Made by a program: the position numbers and the translations under genes
The notes under the pieces: generated by a model
The model's database searches: none
What the model was told of the DNA's origin: nothing
What the model saw: the letters and a program-made list of their open reading frames with translations, nothing else
Source: Actinokineospora alba
GTDB lineage: Bacteria; Actinomycetota; Actinomycetes; Mycobacteriales; Pseudonocardiaceae
Assembly: GCF_004362515.1 (NCBI RefSeq)
Contig: NZ_SNXU01000001.1
Location: forward strand, 2,108,001-2,172,000
Direction of reading: 5' to 3'
Length of the DNA: 64,000 nt
Part shown: positions 33,745-41,247 of the stretch, in pieces
Numbering within the stretch: position 1 is the stretch's first letter
Layout: each line of letters starts with the position of its first letter

Positions 33745-34743
33745 CTACGGACGGTCCCCGATAACCGGAACCACAGCGTCGGTGAACACCGCGACCATGA
33801 ACTCCTGGTCCTTGGTGAATCCGTTGAACGCCGCCATGGCCACGTTGCGGTAGCCGATCACCCGGGCATTGGCCGGGTCTATGAGCAGGTCGTGTCGGAT
33901 CTCCTGATTGGTCCGCCAGGTCACCGCGGTCGCGGCTCGCCCGTCAGCGGTGACCTGGTCGGGCAGTACCCCGATCTCGGAGAAGTAGCCGAGCGCCCCC
34001 AGCAACACCGCCCGCTGGGGGGCGGTGGCCCAGCTGGACCGCAACAGCCCGACCAGGTGATCGGCGGCGCGGTCCCCCTTGGCGGTTTGGGTGTCCCGGT
34101 AAAGCACAGCGGGATCGGACGGCAGCGCCGCGAGCGCGTCGAGCTCGTACACGCCGATCTCGTCCGCGGTCCCACGCTCTTCGGTAGGCCTGTTGTTCTC
34201 GTTCCCGCCCTGGATCCCACCTTGTGACGCCTTGCGGTGCAGCCAGTCCTGGCCGGGTGTCCCTGGTGCCCAGTGCTCGTCGACCATCGAGCCGCCCGCC
34301 CCGGTGGCCGACTTCGCCTGGGTGGTCACCATCTTCACGTAGCGGTACTTCCCGGCGGGAACCTCAACGTCCGAGGCGGCGGCGGCGAGGTCGCCCGCGG
34401 GATTCACGGGTGAGGAGCCTGGCGCGACCGACGTGGAGGTGGTCGTCGGCTGCCCACCGACCCCGACCACGCCGTCCGGCGCGCGCATCACCATCACCGC
34501 ACCGACCCCCACTACGGCCACCGCGGCCGCGGCGACCAACCATGGCGCCGCCCGCCGTGTCGGCGGACTGCGGTGCTCGGTCGGCAGCGGGATCACCACC
34601 GGCTGGTCGTGGGAAACCGTTGACAGCACAGGCTTTCCGGGCCCGATGGCCGCCGTCAGCCGCGCCCGCCCGGCGGCGAACGAGGCGTCGGTCATCTCGG
34701 GGACATCGGAACGGAAGCCACGCAGCAGGTCGTCGTCAGACAT
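33745..34743 (-). CDS. CU044_5270 family membrane protein (sigma-factor partner)
   Basis: A 332-residue protein with a cytoplasmic N-terminus (MSDDDLLRGFRSDVPEMTD), one TM helix (PWLVAAAAVAVVGVGAVMVM, residues ~70-90) and a secreted beta-rich domain (AGKYRYVKMVTTQAKSA, VTADGRAATAVTWRT, VIGYRNVAMAA). CU044_5270 proteins regularly follow ECF sigma genes in actinobacteria and probably act as an anti-sigma or sensor partner. The ATG overlaps the sigma gene stop by 8 bp (ATGTCTGA), arguing for stoichiometric coupling. Confidence 0.8.
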   Translation of the reverse strand: MSDDDLLRGFRSDVPEMTDASFAAGRARLTAAIGPGKPVLSTVSHDQPVVIPLPTEHRSPPTRRAAPWLVAAAAVAVVGVGAVMVMRAPDGVVGVGGQPTTTSTSVAPGSSPVNPAGDLAAAASDVEVPAGKYRYVKMVTTQAKSATGAGGSMVDEHWAPGTPGQDWLHRKASQGGIQGGNENNRPTEERGTADEIGVYELDALAALPSDPAVLYRDTQTAKGDRAADHLVGLLRSSWATAPQRAVLLGALGYFSEIGVLPDQVTADGRAATAVTWRTNQEIRHDLLIDPANARVIGYRNVAMAAFNGFTKDQEFMVAVFTDAVVPVIGDRP

Positions 34744-35284
34744 CGGAGTCCTCCTTGCTCAGGTGCCCGCGCAGGGCCGTGCGGGCGCGGTGGAGCCGGG
34801 TTCGGACGGTGGCGACCTTGACACCCAGCGCGTCGGCGACCTCGGTGGGCCCGAGGTCGGCCCAGGCCACGAGCAGCAGCACGTCCCGCTCCTCGTCGCG
34901 CAGCCCGGCGATCGCCCCCGCGATCCTCTGGGCTTCGCGCGCCGCATCGATGCGGCCCGCCACCAGGGCGGTCGGATCGGAGTGGGAGGCCACGCCCTGG
35001 CGCTCCATCGCCCGCAGGGCGCGGACTTCCGAACGCGCGTGTCTGCGGAAGAGGTTGGTCGCGATGCCGTACAGCCACGCGCGGGCACTCGCCCGGTCGC
35101 GCCGGTAGTCGCCGCGCTGTTCCCACGCGATAAGGAACGTCTGGGCCACCAGGTCGTCCGCCGTGGCGGTGTCGAGCCGCCGGGCCAGGTAGCGGTGAAT
35201 CTCCCGCGCGTAGCTGTCGTAGAGCCGCGTAAGTGCGGCCGCCCCACCTGGGCCCGCCAGGTCGGGGTGGTCGCTCGGGGTCAT
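34736..35284 (-). CDS. ECF-type RNA polymerase sigma factor
   Basis: A 182-residue sigma-70 family factor: region 2 (residues ~13-80; LTRLYDSYAREIHRYLARR, DDLVAQTFLIAWEQRGDY, RAWLYGIATNLFRRHAR) and region 4 (~120-175; LRDEERDVLLLVAWADLGP, VADALGVKVATVRTRLHRAR). The ATG at 35284 is preferred because it aligns without gaps with the start of the downstream-duplicated chimera; ATG 35293 and GTG 35299 are in frame. It pairs with the overlapping CU044_5270 gene. The same locus upstream carries a rearranged paralogue. Confidence 0.93.
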   Translation of the reverse strand: MTPSDHPDLAGPGGAAALTRLYDSYAREIHRYLARRLDTATADDLVAQTFLIAWEQRGDYRRDRASARAWLYGIATNLFRRHARSEVRALRAMERQGVASHSDPTALVAGRIDAAREAQRIAGAIAGLRDEERDVLLLVAWADLGPTEVADALGVKVATVRTRLHRARTALRGHLSKEDSDV

Positions 35285-35341
35285 GCTCGCCATCGTCACA
35301 CCCGTACTTGCCCGCAGGGTGCCTGGGCGTTCCGAGTCAAG

Positions 35342-36541
35342 CTATGGCACGGCACCGATGCTCGGGACGACGACGGGCCTGGCGATCGAATTCGTCGAGT
35401 CCTCACCCGGCCCGGGAAGCCGCCTGCTGGACTCGATGTGCCACCGCGTCTCCCGCAGGTGACCCGTTGCCGAGTCGAAGTAGCAGTCGACCCAAGCCTC
35501 GTCGCCGTACTTGGCCCCGCTGAGCAGGGTCGCGCGGGTGCCGTCTGCCAGCCGCTGATCCGGCCGAAGGTCGACGTCGGGCACATATCCGAGCGTGGTG
35601 AGGCGCAGGTCGCGCTCCGGTGTGGTGATGAAGGGGTTGCGCAGCAACGGCGCCAGGAGCTCGTCCCGTGCCTGCGCCGCCGCGTCCGGCGCCTCGCCAA
35701 GCCGGGCGCGCAGGCCCTCGTACGCCTCCGCGGGCGTCGGTTCCAGCAGGCCCACCTCGGACCGCTCCCGCCGCATCCCATGAGTCACCTCCGGCTCCTT
35801 GCCGGATTCGGTGTACCGCATCATCGTCGGCTGACCCACCTGGGCAGGCCACCACGTCTCGGCGACCGAGTCGGTCTCGGGTCGCCCGGACACTCGCCGC
35901 TTGGTGACGATCCGCACGTAGAGGTACTGCCCCGGCGTCAGGACCGGGTCGGGCACGTCGGTCGCCAGGTCGCCCGCCGCGTTGACCGGGTGGGCGGGCA
36001 TCGCGGGCAGGCCGCCGACAGCCTTGATGACTCCCCGCTGCCTTGGCGGCTCGGCGACGGGATCATTCGACTCGCCGCGCAGGAGCACGACGGCACCGAT
36101 GGCGACGATGAGCATGGCGACGGCACCGATCAGCCAAGGGGTCCGGGGAACGCGCCGCTCACTGGTCGCCCCGGCCGCCGGGAGTCTGACGAACATGGCC
36201 TCTTGGGCCGCGGCCAGCCGGTCGCGACCAGCGCGAAAGACGTCGTCGGACATGGGCGGCACCTCGGCGCTCGCCGGTCCGTCGTACGAATATCCGCGCG
36301 CGCGGATGAGGTCCGTCGCGATCTCGAGGAGCCACGCCTTGGCCCGCTCTTGCTCGGGCCGATAGTCGGCCCGCCGGTCCCAGGCGACCAGGAAGGTCTC
36401 GACGGTCACCTCGTCAGCGGTCGGCACGTCGACCCCGCGGACGATGTCGCCGTGCAAGTCGCGGGCGTGGGTGTCGTAGAGCTGTGTGAGCGCGGCCGCG
36501 CCGTCCAGACCCGAAAAGTCGAGACGTTCCCCCGAAGTCAT
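35342..36541 (-). CDS. Chimera: sigma region 2 fused to a CU044_5270-type membrane protein
   Basis: A single 399-residue frame. Residues ~1-83 align end to end with region 2 of the adjacent sigma factor (LDGAAALTQLYDTHARDLH, EVTVETFLVAWDRRADY, KAWLLEIATDLIRARGY). Region 4 is absent. Residues ~97-125 (MSDDVFRAGRDRLAAAQ) match the start of the adjacent CU044_5270 protein, then come a TM helix (PWLIGAVAMLIVAIGAVVLL) and a secreted domain (GQYLYVRIVTKRRVSG, GYVPDVDLRPDQ). It looks like a tandem duplication of the sigma/partner pair followed by an in-frame deletion that removed region 4. It could tether RNA polymerase binding to the membrane or act as a decoy. ATG 36541. Confidence 0.8.
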   Translation of the reverse strand: MTSGERLDFSGLDGAAALTQLYDTHARDLHGDIVRGVDVPTADEVTVETFLVAWDRRADYRPEQERAKAWLLEIATDLIRARGYSYDGPASAEVPPMSDDVFRAGRDRLAAAQEAMFVRLPAAGATSERRVPRTPWLIGAVAMLIVAIGAVVLLRGESNDPVAEPPRQRGVIKAVGGLPAMPAHPVNAAGDLATDVPDPVLTPGQYLYVRIVTKRRVSGRPETDSVAETWWPAQVGQPTMMRYTESGKEPEVTHGMRRERSEVGLLEPTPAEAYEGLRARLGEAPDAAAQARDELLAPLLRNPFITTPERDLRLTTLGYVPDVDLRPDQRLADGTRATLLSGAKYGDEAWVDCYFDSATGHLRETRWHIESSRRLPGPGEDSTNSIARPVVVPSIGAVP

Positions 36542-36597
36542 ACCGCCATCGTCACAGCGGCTGCCGCGCCGCGCGCAGCGAATGTCCGGGGTGTCCC

Positions 36598-36951
36598 TTA
36601 TCGGCTGAAGGATGCGGCAAACGCCATAAGAGCGGAGCCTGTGCGGTATAGCTCGACCAGGAGTGGCCGTAGCTCCATGCCCGCCGCGGTGAGCCGGTAG
36701 CTGGTGCGGGCGGGGAATCCTGCGAGCGTGTCCCGCTCGACGAGCCCTTGGCCGACCAGTTCGGTCAGCCGTTCCGTCAGAACCTTCGCGGACAGCTCGG
36801 GAAGCGCTTCCCGCAGGTCGGAGAACGAGTGCGGGCCGCCCATGAGTTCGCGCAGCACCAAGGTCTTCCAGCGGCCGGAGATGGCCGCCAGCGCGACCTC
36901 GACCGGGCATTCCGGTTCCGGGCGGCTGGTCCGGCCGCGGCCGTCGGGCAC
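36598..36951 (-). CDS. HxlR family winged-helix regulator
   Basis: A small MarR/HxlR-type DNA-binding protein (~117 residues): CPVEVALAAISGRWKTLVL with the conserved Cys, then ELMGGPHSFSDLREALPEL and the recognition helix VLTERLTELVGQGLVERD, wing FPARTSYRLTAAGMEL. HxlR proteins often sense quinones or reactive electrophiles through that Cys. GTG 36951 gives the usual family length; a GTG at 37023 would overlap the divergent gene. The divergent NTF2-like gene 57 bp away is its likely target. Confidence 0.88.
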   Translation of the reverse strand: MPDGRGRTSRPEPECPVEVALAAISGRWKTLVLRELMGGPHSFSDLREALPELSAKVLTERLTELVGQGLVERDTLAGFPARTSYRLTAAGMELRPLLVELYRTGSALMAFAASFSR

Positions 36952-37008
36952 CAGCTCGGCGTGGGTTTCCGTTTGGTGACCTTCGATCCGGCGGTCTTGG
37001 CTGGTCGC

Positions 37009-37407
37009 ATGAACGTTGAGCACGACTCCAGTGTCCCCCTGACCACCGACCCGGCGCGGCACCCCTTCGTCTTCGCCGAGTCCTTCAACAGCGGCAGCGG
37101 CGACGCCGTCGAGCGGGTCTACGAGCCCGACGCGGTGTTCGTCCAGCCCGACGGCACCGCGGTCACCGGCGCCGACCGGGTCGCGGCGAACGGCGAGTTC
37201 CTCGCGATGGGGCGGCCGATCGAGGTGACGCCGCGCCAGGTGCACGTCGCCGGTGACCTCGCCTTGATGATCGTCGACTGGGAGTTGGGCGGCGAGGGAC
37301 CCCGTGTCGCGGGCACCGCCACCGACGTCGCCCGGCGCGGGATCGACGGGCGGTGGCGGTACGTGATCGACAACCCGTTCGGCCTGGCGAGCGGGCAGCC
37401 TCAGTAG
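37009..37407 (+). CDS. NTF2-like / SnoaL-like family protein
   Basis: A 132-residue cone-fold protein of the nuclear-transport-factor-2/ketosteroid-isomerase superfamily: FAESFNSGSGDAVERVYEPD, VFVQPDGTAVTGADRVAA, LALMIVDWEL and GIDGRWRYVIDNPFG. It may bind or transform a small hydrophobic ligand; catalytic residues are not evident. The ATG at 37009 is inside a long open frame that begins much earlier and is not coding there. Divergent from the HxlR regulator; the last 7 bp overlap the convergent spermidine synthase gene. Confidence 0.8.
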   Translation: MNVEHDSSVPLTTDPARHPFVFAESFNSGSGDAVERVYEPDAVFVQPDGTAVTGADRVAANGEFLAMGRPIEVTPRQVHVAGDLALMIVDWELGGEGPRVAGTATDVARRGIDGRWRYVIDNPFGLASGQPQ

Positions 37408-38939
37408 TTGGTCCACTCCTCGCGCGCGTAGCGCAGGATGATCGGGTCCATCAGCGTCGAGACCGCCAAGTCGCCCGGGTTGCGGCGGTCGGGCGGGAAC
37501 ACGGTCGCGGCGGCCAGCGTGGCCGAGTCCAGCGACCGCAGCGGCATCCCGGGCGGGAGAGCGAGCGCGGGAACTGCCTCGCGGGCGGCGAGGTGGAATC
37601 CCCACTCGCCGAACGCGGGGACCGACACCTCGTACGGCACCGTCTTGAGACCGGCGGCGCGCAGGGTGTTCTCGACGCACCAGAAGGCGTTGGGGGCGAA
37701 GTACGGGGAGCCGGACTGGACGCTCATCCGGCCGCCGGGCGCCAGCGCGCGTTCGACCAGGCCGTAGAACTCCAGCGAGTACAGCTTGGCCGTCGCGGTG
37801 GAGTCGGCATCCGGCATGTCCACGATGATCACGTCGTACCGGTCGGGCGCGCCGCGCAGCCAGGTGAAGGCGTCCTCCGTCCGCACGACCACCCGTGGAT
37901 CGGCGAAAGCGTTGCGGTTCAACGAAGTCAGCCGCGGCTCGGTGCGGGCCAAGTCGATGATCGCAGGGTCGAGTTCGACCAGGGTGACCCGCTCGACATC
38001 GGGGTAGCGCAGGATCTCGCGCAGCCCGAGGCCGTCTCCGCCACCGAGGACGAGCACGCGGCCATGCGGCCCGGACATCGCCGGGTGCACCATCGCCTCG
38101 TGATAGCGGTACTCGTCGACCGAGCTGAACTGCAGGTCGCCGTTGAGGAACAGCCGCACGTCCTTGGTGCCCGCGAGCGCGACCGACTCGGTCAGCACGA
38201 TCTCCTGGTACGGCGTGCGTTCCGCGTGCACGACGGGGTCGGCGTAGAGGGCCTGGCGGGCGGTGACCTCGAAGTCCTCCGCCATGAGGTAGGCGCCGCC
38301 CAGGACACCGCCGACCACCACAGCCGAGCCGATCAGGACGGCCTTGGCCCGCCTGCCCAGTTCGCCGCGGAACACGGTCAGCACCAGCCCGAGCCCGGCG
38401 ACGGCGTTGACCATGCCGACCGCCAGCGCGCCCTCGATCTGGCCGAACAGCGGCAAGAGCACGAACGGGAACGCTAGCCCGCCGAGCAGCGCGCCCACGT
38501 AGTCGGCGGCGAACAGGTCGGCGACCGCGGAACCCGCTTCCTGGCGGCGGATCCGCTGCAGCATCTCCATCAGCAGCGGGATCTCAGCGCCGATGAGCGT
38601 GCCCAACACGAGCGCCATCGCGATGAGCGCCGGGGTGTAGAGGCTGAGCCAGGCGAACGCCGCGTACAGCAGCAGCACGCTGAGCCCGCCGAGCAGCGCG
38701 AGGACCAGCTCCACCGCGGCGAAGGCGGCAGCCGCCCTGCGCTGCAACGGCTTCGCCAGCAGCGCGCCCATGCCCATGGCGAACACCATGAGCGAGACGA
38801 CGATCGACGCCTGCCCGACGGTGTCGCCGATCAGGTAGCTGCCGAGCGCGACGAGAGCGAGTTCGTAGACGAGCCCGCACGCCGCGCACACGAACACGGT
38901 CGCCAGCAGCGCGATCCTGGCCGACCGGGTCCGGGTCAT
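37401..38939 (-). CDS. Membrane-anchored polyamine aminopropyltransferase (spermidine-synthase-like)
   Basis: A 512-residue protein with an N-terminal block of about seven TM helices (residues ~8-215; SARIALLATVFVCAACGLVYE, VSLMVFAMGMGALLAKPL) and a C-terminal spermidine synthase domain: FSSVDEYRYHEAMVHPAM, VLVLGGGDGLGLREIL, VTLVELDPAIIDLAR, VIIVDMPDADSTATAKLYS and PYFAPNAFWCVENTL. It transfers aminopropyl groups or a related moiety from decarboxylated SAM; whether it makes spermidine is untested for this architecture. The ATG at 38939 overlaps the DUF350 stop (ATGA). Last gene of the five-gene operon. Confidence 0.9.
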   Translation of the reverse strand: MTRTRSARIALLATVFVCAACGLVYELALVALGSYLIGDTVGQASIVVSLMVFAMGMGALLAKPLQRRAAAAFAAVELVLALLGGLSVLLLYAAFAWLSLYTPALIAMALVLGTLIGAEIPLLMEMLQRIRRQEAGSAVADLFAADYVGALLGGLAFPFVLLPLFGQIEGALAVGMVNAVAGLGLVLTVFRGELGRRAKAVLIGSAVVVGGVLGGAYLMAEDFEVTARQALYADPVVHAERTPYQEIVLTESVALAGTKDVRLFLNGDLQFSSVDEYRYHEAMVHPAMSGPHGRVLVLGGGDGLGLREILRYPDVERVTLVELDPAIIDLARTEPRLTSLNRNAFADPRVVVRTEDAFTWLRGAPDRYDVIIVDMPDADSTATAKLYSLEFYGLVERALAPGGRMSVQSGSPYFAPNAFWCVENTLRAAGLKTVPYEVSVPAFGEWGFHLAAREAVPALALPPGMPLRSLDSATLAAATVFPPDRRNPGDLAVSTLMDPIILRYAREEWTNY

Positions 38940-39358
38940 GAGATGGCGGCGGCGATGATCACGCTGACGACGAGGTGCGCGGTGGCCGACACCCAGACGC
39001 CCGGGTGGCCTTCCTCGGTGCAGATGACCTCGCCGAGGCTGCCGGGGGTCACGGCGTCGATCACGACGAACGCGAGGCTCATCAGGGCCAGGCCGATGAC
39101 GCCGTACACGGCGGTGTTCAGCAGGCCCAGGGCCAGGTTGTCGTCGCTGATCACGATGGCCGTGGTGAGGATGACACCGATGCCGAGCAGGCCCGAGCAC
39201 AGCAGCACCGCGGCGTTGCGGTTGCGCTCCACCCAGATCAGGTCGCGCAGCTTGCCGGGGGTGGCGACGTCGACGAGGACGAAGCCCAGCGTCATCAGGA
39301 CCAGACCGACAGCCCCGTAGGCCAGCGTCCCGAGCAGTCCGTTGAGCAGGTCGGACAC
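38936..39358 (-). CDS. DUF350 family membrane protein
   Basis: A 140-residue protein made of two homologous halves, each with two TM helices: LAYGAVGLVLMTLGFVLVDVATPG and VYGVIGLALMSLAFVVIDAVTPGSL share the pattern G(x)3LM(x)3FV(x)2D. DUF350 proteins accompany spermidine-synthase-like genes across bacteria; the function is unknown, and a channel or a membrane scaffold for the synthase is conceivable. It starts 5 bp after the upstream gene and overlaps the synthase start. Confidence 0.88.
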   Translation of the reverse strand: MSDLLNGLLGTLAYGAVGLVLMTLGFVLVDVATPGKLRDLIWVERNRNAAVLLCSGLLGIGVILTTAIVISDDNLALGLLNTAVYGVIGLALMSLAFVVIDAVTPGSLGEVICTEEGHPGVWVSATAHLVVSVIIAAAIS

Positions 39359-39363
39359 GGTGA

Positions 39364-40032
39364 CTACCCTTCTTGACTGCGCTTGCGGCGCAGGATGAAT
39401 CCGACGACGAGACCGATCAGGGCGAGGCCGCCGAAGATCGACAGTGAGATGATCGCGCCGCGGTGGGAGGCGGCGAAGTCCGAGCCGGGATGACCGATCG
39501 CGGTCGCGGGCTGGGCGCTCGCGGCCTCGGGCTCCAGCGGCTGGACCACCCCCTTCTCGACCAGCAGCAGGGGAAGCGCGAGGGCGCCGTAAGCGGTCGC
39601 GGTGGTCGGCTCCTCCAGCAGCGCGGCGGTGTCCACGCCCACGCGGGACAAGTCCCCGGAGAACAGGTACGGCAGGTCGGTGGAGGTGCGCACGGTCACC
39701 GACGCGGAGTCCTCCGACTCGCTCGACGCCGACGTGTAGTTGATGTCGGTCGTCAGAATCGCGTACCGCCCGCAGGTCTTGGCGGAGATGTCGATGCCGC
39801 GGCTCGACCCGGAAGTGACCGGCTTGCTCGAGCCGCCGTCCACCTCCCAGCCATAGCAGATTCCGTGCGCCTTCTCGGCTTTCGCGAGTCGGGCGACCAG
39901 GTCATTGCCGTCGGCCTCCGACAGCGTCGGGATCGTGGTGTCGTTGTCGCTCGACGACCACCACCCGGCGTCGAGGCCGATCATGAACGCGACCAGTGCG
40001 ATGACGGTGGTCCAGACGATGGCCTTCTTCAC
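39364..40032 (-). CDS. Unknown protein with two TM anchors, polyamine operon
   Basis: Not a family I can name. The 222-residue product has an N-terminal TM helix (AIVWTTVIALVAFMIGLDAGW), an extracytoplasmic region with two Cys (HGICYGWEVD and SAKTCGRYAIL) that may pair, and a C-terminal TM helix (AIISLSIFGGLALIGLVVGFIL) ending in a basic RRKRSQ tail. The GTG at 40032 overlaps the stop of the DUF4247 gene (GTGA). Its conserved place in the operon suggests a subunit of the same membrane complex. Confidence 0.75.
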   Translation of the reverse strand: MKKAIVWTTVIALVAFMIGLDAGWWSSSDNDTTIPTLSEADGNDLVARLAKAEKAHGICYGWEVDGGSSKPVTSGSSRGIDISAKTCGRYAILTTDINYTSASSESEDSASVTVRTSTDLPYLFSGDLSRVGVDTAALLEEPTTATAYGALALPLLLVEKGVVQPLEPEAASAQPATAIGHPGSDFAASHRGAIISLSIFGGLALIGLVVGFILRRKRSQEG

Positions 40033-40517
40033 TTGCCCGCTCCTGGACCGCGTCCCCGGAACGACTCGCCGTGCCCGGATGTCCAACCCCAGTTGCCGCC
40101 GACCGACGAGTGGTACGTGCGGTAGGCGCGTTCCACGTCGTCGACCCGGATGACGCTGCCCTTGCCCTGCGGCCGGACCAGCACCATGTCGTCGTTGTAG
40201 CGCAGGTAAACCCCGCTCGCGTCGGCGTACTGCGACACCGGCTTCCATTTCCCGACGATGTTCGCCGCCACCAGGGTCGGCGCCTGCGGGCTGGTGAAGG
40301 CGATCTCCTCGCCCCGGTCCAGGTTCGCCGCGCGGGTGTAGGTGTTGTCGACGTAGTCACGCACGGTCGTCCCGCGCGCGAGCATCGCGATGGCGATCAC
40401 CCCGGCGATGGCGCCGAGGATGCCCGCCATCCAGAACCAGAAGCGCGGTTTCGACGTCACCGGGGGAGGAGGCGGAGTCGGCGGCGGGGTGGGCTTCTTG
40501 CGCTTGCTGTTGGTCAT
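40029..40517 (-). CDS. DUF4247 family protein
   Basis: A 162-residue single-pass membrane protein: Lys/Pro-rich tail (PTPPPTPPPPP), TM helix (WFWMAGILGAIAGVIAIAML) and the extracytoplasmic DUF4247 domain (VRDYVDNTYTRA, YLRYNDDMVLVRPQGKG, SVIRVDDVERAYRTYHS). The Gly/Arg-rich C-terminus is probably disordered. Function unknown. ATG 40517 overlaps the DUF4178 stop (ATGA), and its own stop overlaps the next start. Confidence 0.85.
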   Translation of the reverse strand: MTNSKRKKPTPPPTPPPPPVTSKPRFWFWMAGILGAIAGVIAIAMLARGTTVRDYVDNTYTRAANLDRGEEIAFTSPQAPTLVAANIVGKWKPVSQYADASGVYLRYNDDMVLVRPQGKGSVIRVDDVERAYRTYHSSVGGNWGWTSGHGESFRGRGPGAGK

Positions 40518-41113
40518 GCCGGACCTGCCGGGTAGATGCGCACGTCGTAGATGGACAACTTCGTGCCGGTCGACGCCTCCCAGTCGGCGTCGCCGTAGGC
40601 CTCAAAGGACAACAGCGAGTCACCGGCGGTGTAGTCGTGGTACTTGACGACACCCTCGGCGTTGAGCCCGGTGGTCGCCTCGCTGCGGAACTTCGCCTTG
40701 CCGGACTCGTCGGACCGGTACTGCCTGCCGTCGTGCGAAAGCGTTTTCTCCCCCGGTGCCAGGTCGAGGTCGACCTCGGTCCAGGCGACCAGCTCCAACT
40801 CGGGGTCCTCCTCGACGGAGAGCCACACCCGGTCACCGTTGGTCTGCTCCAAGAGGTGCTCGGACCATGACCAGCCACCCTCATCGAGCCGCAGCGTGCC
40901 CCGCACCATGTAGGACTCACCGCGCAGTTCGACCAGGTCACCGGCCTTGAGCTTGCGCGGATCACCGTGGATCGCGTGGTGATCGTTGTCCGCGTACGGG
41001 TCGACCGGGCTCTTGGCGACCGCGGGCTTCCGCTTGCGCAGCCAGAGCCCCACGATCACCGCACCTATGGCCGCCGCGACGACAACGAGCAGCAGGACGA
41101 CAAGTCCGTCCAC
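40514..41113 (-). CDS. DUF4178 family protein
   Basis: First gene of the operon: 199 residues, N-terminal TM helix (VVLLLVVVAAAIGAVIVGLWL) and a cytoplasmic or peripheral DUF4178 beta-sandwich (LKAGDLVELRGESYMVRG, GWSWSEHLLEQTNGDRVWLSV, YDVRIYPAG). DUF4178 genes sit beside DUF350 and spermidine-synthase-like genes in many bacteria. The ~130 bp upstream (41114-41247) separate it from the toxin locus and should hold the operon promoter; no clear hexamers are visible. Confidence 0.87.
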   Translation of the reverse strand: MDGLVVLLLVVVAAAIGAVIVGLWLRKRKPAVAKSPVDPYADNDHHAIHGDPRKLKAGDLVELRGESYMVRGTLRLDEGGWSWSEHLLEQTNGDRVWLSVEEDPELELVAWTEVDLDLAPGEKTLSHDGRQYRSDESGKAKFRSEATTGLNAEGVVKYHDYTAGDSLLSFEAYGDADWEASTGTKLSIYDVRIYPAGPA

Positions 41114-41247
41114 TCAAGACCCCCTACCCAGATCCGACTCAGCGGCTCACACGGTAGGACATAGCGCAGCGTGGTCGGACGTGATCCCGCAAACTCACGC
41201 CCGCACTCCCCGTCGGCACTCGGGCAGCTGACCTCGTCCGTCCCGGT

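Noticed and set aside
36748..37008. Extended start for the NTF2-like gene
   Set aside because: That region is the antisense of the HxlR regulator and shows no family signal; ATG 37009 begins the conserved part.
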